Shown piece by piece: positions 54,658 through 64,000 of a DNA stretch of 64,000 nucleotides (its first letter is position 1; each line of letters starts with the position of its first letter). The DNA comes from Aquanectria penicillioides (lineage: Eukaryota; Ascomycota; Sordariomycetes; Hypocreales; Nectriaceae). The stretch covers positions 496,001-560,000 of the forward strand of contig PYIU01000002.1 in the NCBI GenBank assembly GCA_003415625.1, in the 5' to 3' direction. The notes beneath the pieces are model-generated. The model was not told the DNA's origin and made no database searches. It worked only from the letters and a program-made list of their open reading frames with translations. A program made the translations under genes and the position numbers.

Positions 54658-57600
54658 AACAAAAAACAAATTTAAATAAATACATACATAAGAGATTATT
54701 CAATGAAATTGATATACTTCCACCTGTCTTATCCCATCCTCTTGGATGGCTTATCATTTAACCTATAGTATTTGGTTGTTTAGACCCTTCATTCTCACTT
54801 CCCTAGTTGCCGAACCAAACTTTGAACGGGGTAGTTCAATATTTCATTTTCTGAGTGATTGCAAGAGAATCTTCGCACTGATTACATGGGACTATGCCAA
54901 GTCAATTCCGTTGCGACTTGCATGTCGCGAAGGTAGAAAAGGTTCGATAAAGGATCACAGATACCCGGAGCCTCTATGTAGCCTTGTCTCCAGCTCTGCC
55001 CATGCTCCTATAACCTATAAAGGTGGACCCAACGATTTTCCTTCCCTCTAGGCACGACTCCAGTGGTTACAATTGCCTAAATACGCTTTCAGTACTCGAG
55101 ATTATCGATGTACAGATGGGCAATAGCGGAGGACTTCAAATTCATAAACACGATCGCCCCAAGTTCAACCAAGGCTGAAGATTTGCAATAAGATCACGGA
55201 ATGATGACCCAGAAAATTTCTCCCTCCATAGGATCAACCCCGGTCTAAAAAAGAGTTTCTACTAATGACTTGCACTCGCATCACCTTCCCATCTGGCTAC
55301 GACCATCTTCGAAGCCAAGGTTCAGAGGCGAGGAAATAGTGTCAACATTGTGATTGCCCAAACTAAGAGGATAAAACACAGGTTTAGGTTAGTCCAGCTA
55401 TCACAAGAGGTAGATCAACAAGACCCGAAGATCAACTGCAGCCACGTCCTTGTGCTCAATCCAAGCCAAATAATAGTCCAAGTAAGTAGTTCTTTCGTCA
55501 TAAGTTCATGCCACCAGACGTTGAAAGATTGTCCGCTGTTCCTTGTTGTGTTCGTGTACCGTGTTCACATTTCGAAATGAGCCAAGTTTTCAATACACGC
55601 ACTGTCAGGGCAAGCAAAATCGGCCCTCTTGATAGCATGCTACATTGTGACTTGCAGTCTGACTTCCCACACCGGTGCTGCAGTACAGTGCCAGGGTGGT
55701 CTCCACCACGAATTCGTTATAACCGAGTCCTTCTTTACCAAAGCAATACACGGATAGAATCGCCTTTTCAAAGCATCTTCGTCAAGACCGTGTATACTAT
55801 CAGACAGCATAGCTCTCGACATCTACACCTGAAGATTCACTCGACCCGACAAGATCTCACCTCCACTACGAGGAGACCCAAAACCCCGCTTCAAGATTGG
55901 GCAACTGAATCCTGTCTTGGGAGCAGTTGTCTCCAGCAATCAAACCCAACGCAGCTAGCGTCTTGAGGGGTGTCGTAAGTCTCCTCGGCATGCCAATTGA
56001 AAATGAAATAGATCTAAGACCTGGGAATAGCGGTTGTCGGGTAAATTGATCGGACGCTGTCTGTCATGAATTAGCGTTAGTAAATGGTTCAATCTTGCCC
56101 CAAGGCTTCGTAGCTGAAATTCATTGCTGATAACAGTGACAAATGGTATTTTATCACGTAGAAATGGCGACGCAAAGATATTTTCATGAGAGAAGTCTGT
56201 CATTTTCATGGAGAATAGACCGAGCATTAAAACCACGAGGTATAGTGCATCTTATTGAAGGTATTCAAATCAATCAGACAGCGCCATACTCTTGCGATTT
56301 CTCATATCCCATGCATAAAACGAGTGTGTTCTTCAATGTCATCGACAGCAAGTGAACAAATGACTTCTCTGCTATCATAATGGAAGATACTGGAGAGGGC
56401 AAGAAATCGAACGTTTCGTTGGCAATACCAGTAATCTCGCCAGATGATAAAGTGAAACTTGCAAAATCTCATCTTTCATATAAATAGAAACGAAGAATTG
56501 TTGATTCTGGAGCACATGGTAGGCGCTTCCCGAAATCTTTGCTCCCAAGGCCTTCTCCCAGCGATTAGCTAAGCACATTTCTCTAGACAACCCCAACAAT
56601 CCCGATGGCTGATAGAAAAGACTGCCGGGTAATATAATAGAATAAGCCCTGTCATTCAATGGCCTCTAGCATCTTCTAGATTATAAGTCACTTTCGTTTA
56701 ATGAAGGTTTCAGATTTGAAGCTACTCCAACAACCGGATAAAATGGCCGGTTTCCAAAGCCATAACCTAATAACCTTGGGTGCTGCGGTAGACAGAGCAT
56801 CTGATCTCTTTACTCTCGCTGTGAGTAATATTGGAAGGCTGAAGCAACCGCAACTCATGGGTTGAAGAAGCACATCAAGGACAAACAGCAGCCGGAAAGT
56901 CAAGGCTATAGTTGACCCTGAGAGTCTCTTCTGCGAGCGAGTTTCAGCCGGATTATCGGCATGAATTCCATCTACCAAGTGAGAATCCCCACAGAAATGG
57001 GGCGAGCGATATTTATTTGTTGCTTTCTTATTGTCAAAATCTCTCCTTTCTATCACAAATTTAAGCATCAATTGCGGCGCCTCTGAGTTTGAGATAGCTT
57101 GTTATAGGTAACCACAAAGTTCACAACAGGCAAATGAATCACCTACCACTCTTTTCACACACATTACATACGATTTAAATTTCAGAGATTATTAGGAGCG
57201 AAATATTGTAGCATCGCATTCCAATCATTGCATTCACAGCCTGATGCAATGATACCATTTCATGTTAACAGCATCGCAGGACTTGGTTGAATAGTTACAG
57301 GCTTACGTTAGTCCATCTAGTAGAAGCAAGGCCCAGATTTCAGAGGATACATGAATTGTAAGTGTTCTTGAGATTTAACCCTCCAAAGATACTCAAAGTT
57401 GTCGAATTGGGAGACCGCATATTACTCTCATTCTCGTAAGCTTATCACACCCAATTATGGGTGGAGCAGGCTAATGCAGCGAATTTTTTAATGTGGGATT
57501 GAGCAGTTAAGATTTCTTCTTGTCCCACTTTTCGGCCTGATAAACAATCTTATCGACAGACAAATCAGTGTATCAAACACATTTGGGTACGCTTCCTGCG

Positions 57601-58133
57601 GGAAATGGAGGCTTAATGGTGGAGAGGTATAGGAATGCGGTTTAGTGGGATGGACCCCCGATTGTAACCGGGCGAAGTTCGTGCGGCTTAACTTCAGCCG
57701 CACTCTAAAGGAGTGAGTGCGCTTTACTTCCGCGATGATTGCATCGGAAACATGTGGAGCGGAGATGGCGTCAGGTGAAGCTCAAACAACGCCGTTTTCC
57801 CAAGGAAAATCCAATAGCCAGCGACGATTGGCATATTCGACGTTGCCCTACTCAAGATGCCGAGAAAACCCCTATCCGGCATGTGCGGTGTGTCGACTCG
57901 CGCCCTAAATTTCGGTCTCGCGCCCTAAGTTGGCAAAAAGGCGTGACCCACCGTCTCCGTTTGATGCCCCGTCCCGAGCAAGTCATAGTTGCCAAGCGCG
58001 GAGCAAGCCCGAGGCTTCTTTACACGTACAATAGGATGTAGTCAGTTCTTTATGACTGAGAAGATCCTCTCAGTTTGATTCCTCTTTTTCTTCCATTTCT
58101 CCAATTATCGCAACTCTCAACACCACTTTTAAG
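54658..58133. other. Gene-poor 3.5-kb region
   Basis: No coding sequence recognised on either strand. A short direct repeat containing tctcgcgccctaa-type sequence occurs near 57896 and 57918, shortly before the aminotransferase gene. Confidence 0.45.
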
Positions 58134-59828
58134 ATGGCTCATGCCACTGGTACAGCAAAGCCCCTGACTGGATCATCCACCGCCAATGTCCTCACTCAAC
58201 CGCGCCAGCCAATTACTCCGGCGCAATGCGGCGTGGCAGCAATCTCCGTGAGCGAATCTTTCAAAATTGGACCTCATGGAGATAAACCACCAGCTAAGAA
58301 TTTTGATCGTGAGTTGCTAAAGGTTTGGCTCTGTATAAAAGTCCCCAGCTAACTTGACAGACCGCCTCAGCATTGAATCAGCCAGCCGCACAGGCTCATC
58401 GCTGAAGGGTGCATTCAAGCATCTTCGAAACCCGGATATCATCTCAATGGGAGGCGGGCTGCCTGTCAGTGAGTATTTCCCATTTGAAGGCGTGGGTTTT
58501 ACAGTTCGGTCCCCCAATAAGCTTGGAGAGCAACATGATCCCAAAGAAAATGCCAGTCTACAAGCCACAAAGAAAGACATGTCCCTTGGCAACAGCATTT
58601 TCGATCTTACCGTCGCACTTAACTATACTCAAGGAAGCGGCTCGGCCCAATTTCTCCGCTGGATCACAGAGCATACGGAACTGGTCCACAACCCTCCCTA
58701 TAGGGATTGGCAGTGCACCATGACCATTGGAAATACCTCGGCGTTGGATATGGCCTTCCGCATGTTTACTAAGCCAGGCGACTTCGTTGTATCAGACGAG
58801 TACACGTTTGCAGCCGCTATAGATACGGCAACGCCTATGGGCGTTCGTTTTATTGGGGTGGATATGGACGACGATGGGATGCTCCCCAAGAGCCTTGACA
58901 AGCTACTCACTGAATGGGATCCGAAAATCCACGATGGAGCAAGAAAGCCATTCTTGCTTTATTCCATCCCCACTGGTCAAAATCCCACAGGCTCTACCCA
59001 GAGTCTTCAACGGCGCAAAGACATTTACGAGGTCGCACAACGCCACGATCTCATCATTCTCGAGGATGACCCCTATTACTTCCTTCAAATGGATCCATAT
59101 GTTCCTTCCAACAGTATCAAGGCTACTACTGAGCCAGGAAAGCCCTCCTCTGACCTCCTTGAGCTGATCCTACCCTCTTACCTAAGATTGGATACGGATG
59201 GCCGTGTGTTTCGGATGGATTCGTTCAGCAAGGTTGTTAGTCCAGGACTCCGTCTTGGGTGGATTACTGCACCTCAACAGATTGTTGAGCAGTACAAGAG
59301 ACATGCCGATGTTTCAACTCAAGGTCCCAGTGGGTTGAGTCAATTGGCGCTCTTCAAACTGCTTGATGAACAGTGGGGCCACCCTGGATATCTTGACTGG
59401 TTGCTGCACATTCGTCACGAGTATACAGTCCGCCGAAACTTTGCAATCGAAGCGTGCAACCGCCATCTTCCAAAAGAGGTTGTCAGCTGGAAGCCCACCC
59501 AAGCTGGAATGTTTGTAAGTACACGAGAAGACTGGTTTGCATTAACCGACATCAGCTAATTTGGCGAATTTAGCAATGGCTAAAGGTTGATTGGAAAAAA
59601 CACCCTCGTGCTTCAAGTGAGTCCATTCTTGCCATCGAAGAGGAGATATGGACTGCTGGTTTACAGCAAGGGACCCTTGTTGCCCGGGGCAGCTGGTTCC
59701 GTACAACATCAGATAAACCCCAAGCTGATATCTTTTACCGAATCACCTTTGCGGCTGCTCCTCTAGATAAGATTGAAAAGGCCCTGGTTAGGTTCTCTGA
59801 GGCCTTAAAGGTGGTGTTTTTACTTTAG
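58134..59828 (+). CDS. Aromatic / 2-aminoadipate aminotransferase, Aro8-like (class I/II PLP)
   Basis: Exons 58134-58308, 58361-59514 and 59574-59828 give 527 aa, the usual length for fungal Aro8-type enzymes. Motifs are GGGLPVSEYFPF, NYTQGSGSAQFL, YSIPTGQNPTG, ILEDDPYYFLQ with the PLP Asp and Tyr, and RMDSFSKVVSPGLRLGW with the PLP lysine. The C-terminal domain has RGSWFRTTSD and RITFAAAP with the carboxylate-binding Arg. Enzymes of this group transaminate aromatic amino acids, kynurenine and 2-aminoadipate. Both introns have GT/AG ends and preserve the frame. It has no CGG-N8-CCG sites upstream and is 30 kb from the cluster, so probably not part of that regulon. Confidence 0.92.
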
Positions 59829-61087
59829 AAAAATATTTGGCGAATGGGAAAACCAGGCCAGAAAAATTACATGGTTGAAAACAGCAATTGACTATGACCC
59901 TTCGAACAATGGCGAAATGGGGGATCGAATAGACAAATAGACTAGTATTAGAGAAAATTCAAGAACTCTTTGCAATTTGCAGTCACCCTTGATCTTTGGT
60001 ATACAAGTGGAGTGAGCATGAACTCTACGTGTGACTTCAACAATAGACTCGTGACCTGACAGAGATAACAGGGTGTTCAAAGCATTCCTTCCAGCCCATC
60101 GCATAATTCTCAAGTCGCAGGAGATTCCAAAATATCTATCACAAGCGCACAGAGATGAAAAGAAAAAACACTTCATGAGAAACAGGATCAGTATTCCTGT
60201 TACATAGACAATCTGTTGCCATCGATTCCAGACACTTTATTTATAGCCCTCAACAGCGTGAATACTTCAGTCAAATGACATGTCCTATTTGATGTGTTCC
60301 ACGCCCTGTATTGACACTTATATCCACTTGCTCCGATCACGAATGGCCCACGTGCTAGGTCCGGGGAAATCATCGAACTGTTTTGACCAACCAAGCCTTA
60401 GCTTCGTCTCGGCGTTACGATGAAGCCTACAAGAAGAGCCTTGCTGTCTGGTCTTGTGGGTCGGCCGGTCCGGCTCATGCCGTAGAATTTTTACGTGCTA
60501 GCTCAGGGCGCCAACCTGGGCGCTCGGTGGAGGAGATGACCTCAATAATAGTGCCTACGGTGGTCGTGTCCTTCGCATAGACTTGACTGCCCTGAATAGC
60601 CTTCCACATTTGGGGATGTTACAAAAAGATAGAATACTAGCTGGTGTATTGATGTTTCACTGTCTTGTATTGGAGTTTCTGATATCAATCTGGTTTCAGT
60701 CCCAAAAGTCCCAATTCAGCAACGGGTGGACACCTGGGCCAATCATTATCTGCATCTCGCCGCAAAACCAACTCAATTTGATTCACAACGGATGAGGGTA
60801 CGTGCCTGCATGAAAACCCAACATTCCCCTCCTCCAATTTGTATTTTCCGGCAGCGTACTAATTGTAGCATGTGTACATGTTTCCTTTTTTTTTCCTCTC
60901 CGAGCATCGGCGTGAGACTGGTTTTTGTTTGTCATACGAACGCCTTCCACGCCCTACGATGGCGTCCATCCCCACTTCAGATTCTCGTTAACTAGGACCC
61001 AAGGCTCAGGTGTTCCCGACAATTCTGAATTTCCTCAGGCCATTGAACAAAAAAAAATTGACTGATCCAATTTTTTTCCTATTCGTC
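59829..61087. other. Intergenic, promoter region of the MFS gene
   Basis: No gene recognised. Confidence 0.45.
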
Positions 61088-61937
61088 ATGGCTACATCGC
61101 AGAGCCACACCGTTTTGGTCTCTCCCGTCGGAAAGGAACAGTTCGCCACGAATGTCATCCCCCTAACACTCCTGGATGACAATATCGCCAGCAAAGAGAC
61201 CCTAGATCAGCTGCCTTCCAGAACCTCGCGCTTGCAAAAAGTCGTCATCACAATTCAATTAGCCGGAGTCACATTCACCTCAAGTGTGATCAATGGTCTC
61301 GTCATCGTTTCCCTTCCGACTATTACAAATGACCTTCAACTCCCGCCATCATTGGCCTTCTGGCCAGCCTCCGTCTCTGGTCTTGCCACAGCATCTACAC
61401 TACTCCTGGCTGGATCGGTTGCTGATGTCATAGGCCCTCGCTGGGTTGACCTTGTAGGATGTTTTGCAAGCGGAGCGCTCATGATCGGCTCCGGTGCGGC
61501 TCGAAAGGGCACAGAGCTAGTCGCTATGAGAGCGTTGCAAGGCGTAGGCCTCGCACTGCATCTGGCCTCTTCAGTTTCCATCATTACAGAAGTCTTACCC
61601 CAGGGCAAAAGCCGAAATCTAGGGTTTTCTTGCCTCGGGCTAAGCCAGCCACTTGGGTTTTCCGTTGGGCTTGTCTTGGGTGGCGTCTTTGTCGATACAA
61701 TCGGTTGGCGAGCTGGTTGGTTTCTCTCCGGTGGTTTGACCCTTTTACTTTCCGTCGTCGGCCTCTGGGCTCTCCCAAAAAGTCGTCATAATCGAGGGGT
61801 TTACGATATCTTGCAGGACTTTGAATCAAAGGTCGATTGGGTTGGGGCTATCCTGGCTTCGGCATTAATGATACTGCTATGCTACCTCCTTGCGTGAGTA
61901 ATATAATCTTTTGCAATCCTATTGACCAGAAACTAAC
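61088..61937 (+). CDS. MFS drug:H+ transporter (DHA2-like), interrupted in an intron by a copia element
   Basis: ATG 61088 begins MATSQSHTVLVSPVGKEQ. Seven or so membrane segments follow, with LPTITNDLQLPPSLAFWPASVSGLATAS read in parts as TM1-2, GPRWVDLVGCF (loop 2), RALQGVGLALHLASSVSI, and the motif-C-like GLVLGGVFVDTIGWRAGWF. The first exon ends at 61893 in ALMILLCYLL-(GC) before the donor GTGAGT. The intron then runs gtgagtaatataatc... to gaccagaaactaac at 61937, where the LTR begins. The remaining exons, if they still exist, lie beyond the right edge. Known relatives export toxic compounds or secondary metabolites. Expression of a full protein would require splicing out the whole element. 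Confidence 0.85.
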
Positions 61938-62196
61938 TGTAAACAATATACAGGCATGCACAGGGACGGTCACAGCGGGCGATATGCGCAACGGGTCGGT
62001 CCAGATCAATTGGGATTTGTAAGGAGCAGCTAGATAGTGGTCGCAGAATGCAGTCACCTATTTACAGTGCAGGGATTCCCTTGTGAGGATACGTGGCCTT
62101 AAGACCTAGGCCCATAAGGCCCCCAAGGTCGGCTTGTGGCCGGCCGCTATATCTATAGCGGCGACTACCTTTGCCTGGCTGCTATATCCGTTAACA
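61938..62196 (-). repeat. 3' LTR of copia copy 2
   Basis: 259 bp with the boundary dinucleotides TG and CA. It is less mutated than the element body and the best guide to the ancestral LTR sequence. Confidence 0.92.
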
Positions 62197-64000
62197 CTCC
62201 CTCCAAGCCCGACCGAGGGCTTGTCCTTAGGTGCTATTATAAGGCTATCCTAACTTTCCTTATGTATATATTTTTTATATAATTGTGGAGTTATTCTTTT
62301 TTTATTGCTAGGGCAATTATTTACTTAAGTAGGACTTTTTTGCTATAGCTAAAGGTATTGCTATAAGCTTTTATAGGTACTATTTATATTTGCCTTAATG
62401 TTTTTAGTATAGTACTTTCTTTAATTTTAGCCTTAATCTTAAGGTATTAATAAAAAAGCAATATAATAGGCCTATTAATAGCTTTATAAGTATATTAATA
62501 ATATTTTTAGTAAAAAGAATATATTATAGTTTAACTATACTATTTTTAATAGCCTTTTTTATAAAGTAATACTATATTTAAATATACTTTATATAGATAT
62601 AGAATTTAAAGTTATATATTAGCTTTATAGTGCTTTAGTTATTTATAAAGATTACTATTAAGGCAATTAATAGACTATTAAGTTCCTTTATAAAGCTCTT
62701 TATTTATATAATTTATAATATTGCCTTTATTAATATATAGTATTTAGCTTTTATTAAGGACTTTACTATAGTCTTTTAATATTTATTAAACTATATAATT
62801 AAGCCTTTATTTATAAAGAATATATATTTTTTAGTTAATTATACTATCTTTAGGCAGCTAGTATAGTTAGAATTATAATAGCTATAAAGATTAAATAAAT
62901 TGCTATATAACTCTTTCTTAAGGCAATAATAATAAATAGAGTAATTAAGGCTCCCTTTAATATATTATAGCATTTTTCTTATAGCCTTAAGTTATTATTT
63001 ATTTAAGCTATTTAAAAAGTATGCCTAAAGACTATATATAAAGGCTAAATTAGGCTGGCTTTACTATAAGAGATAGTTAACTTTTTTTATTATTAATATA
63101 TATTCTTTACTAATAGCCTTTATATTAAAAATATTAATTGCTTTAATTAAATAGTAGGTTTTTATTTCTATTAATATATTTATAGCTTTATAGTTAGGAT
63201 ATTTAAATTGCTTAAAAATGCTTATTATATAATCTCTTTATAATAGTATAAGCAATCTATCTTTTTCTATTATAATAGCTATATTTAAAAAGAGCTTAAG
63301 AAATTTAAATAATTTTATCTTTACTTTTTATATAAGTTTATTAATAAAGGTATTTATATCCTTATTATTATTAATAATTATAAGTATATTATTTATATAT
63401 ATAGCTATAATAATCTCCCTTACCTAATCTATATAGACTATAGTATTGCTCTATAGCCTTTTAAGGCCTAATTTATTAAATATCTTCTTTAATTTCTTTT
63501 ATTACTATTAGGCACTTTACTTAAGGCTATATAGGGCTATAAGCAATTATATAATATACTTAATGCTTTATTTATAGCTTACTTTTTTAGCTAAGTGTTT
63601 ATACTTTAGATCCTTAAAGAATTTATTAAGTAAAGGGAAAGTTATAATATAAATATCTTCTTTTAGCTTTTTATTTAAGTATACTATAATTATATTATTT
63701 TATAATAGCTTTTTTTAATCTATATAGTATAAGCAAATAGTATCCTCTAAAAGTTAGCTCTTATAGTTAAAAAGAAGGTCTTTTAATAATTAATACCTTT
63801 CTTTTGCATAAAGCTATATACTATAAGTTAAGCTTTATATATAACTATTATACTATTTTTATCTCTTTTATATTAATTTATTTACTTTACTATAAGTAGT
63901 CTTTTGCCTTTTAGTAACTCTTTCTTTAGGATAAATTTAAGTATGCCTTTATTAATAAAGGTATAAATCTTCTTAAAGAATGCCTCCCTTTAAAGATTGG
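61938..64000 (-). mobile_element. Ty1/copia LTR retrotransposon, copy 2, inverted, cut by window edge
   Basis: Same family as the element at 5.36-11.02 kb, in opposite orientation. The 3' LTR is 61938-62196 (259 bp); read on the minus strand it starts TGTTAACGG and ends TTGTTTACA, so this copy preserves the terminal CA that copy 1 lost. The inner sequence is the reverse complement of copy 1 upstream of its 3' LTR, including the purine tract ggcttggagggag and the RT motif near 63390, read Y-I-N-N-I-L-I for expected Y-V-D-D-I-L-I. It lacks the 147-bp nested solo LTR. The body is AT-rich and riddled with stops. The left flank CTAAC (61933-61937) is the expected target duplication; its partner is outside the window. 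Confidence 0.93.

Noticed and set aside
55508..55966. 152-aa frame in the gene-poor region
   Set aside because: Low-complexity composition, many Cys, Ser and Thr, and no recognisable motif; probably a chance open frame.

Overview
The window is genomic DNA of a filamentous ascomycete (Pezizomycotina; gene style and families fit Eurotiales such as Aspergillus or Penicillium, but I cannot name the species). The signs are many short introns (about 48-65 nt) with CTAAC/CTAAT branch sites, fungal Zn2Cys6 regulators, and AT-rich copia retrotransposons degraded by C-to-T changes on both strands, typical of repeat-induced point mutation (RIP).

Layout. 0-4.3 kb: an MFS transporter cut by the left edge, then an amino-acid permease. 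5.36-11.02 kb: a complete, RIP-degraded Ty1/copia element with 259-bp LTRs and a GAGCT target duplication, carrying a nested solo LTR. 11-13.5 kb: relic DNA. 13.5-29.4 kb: the core catabolic cluster: aspartate-type aminotransferase, mitochondrial proline/hydroxyproline dehydrogenase, pyrroline-5-carboxylate (P5C) reductase, a mitochondrial-type membrane protein divergent from P5C dehydrogenase, a peroxisomal FAD amine oxidase, a DHDPS-family aldolase and a Zn2Cys6 regulator. 29.5-34 kb: a second Zn2Cys6 regulator divergent from a 2-oxoglutarate/Fe(II) oxygenase, then a relic of a Tc-toxin-like gene. 35-46.8 kb: a third Zn2Cys6 regulator divergent from a polyol/sorbose-type SDR, with a sugar porter, a GRE2-like reductase, a NIF3-like protein and a dead L-arabinitol dehydrogenase gene. 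47.4-49.1 kb: a GIT1-like transporter. 49.1-61 kb: gene-poor DNA with RidA and an Aro8-like aminotransferase. 61.1-64 kb: an MFS gene interrupted by a second copy of the same copia family in inverted orientation.

Main result. The 13.7-26.1 kb genes, with the permease at 2.5 kb, encode every step of the animal-type trans-4-hydroxy-L-proline pathway: uptake, (hydroxy)proline dehydrogenase, (hydroxy)P5C dehydrogenase, aminotransferase, and an aldolase-family enzyme placed to split 4-hydroxy-2-oxoglutarate into pyruvate and glyoxylate. Each promoter of this set, including that of the permease, holds exactly two CGG-N8-CCG inverted repeats: 14 sites in seven intergenic regions where about one is expected by chance. 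I noticed none in the other intergenic regions I read. This looks like one regulon, probably read by the adjacent Zn2Cys6 protein. The copia element was inserted inside the cluster, separating the permease from the enzymes.

Several genes carry single-base indels in short homopolymer runs (P5C reductase, the mitochondrial-type membrane protein, RidA, perhaps the oxygenase). They are either early decay or sequence errors, and raw reads would settle it.
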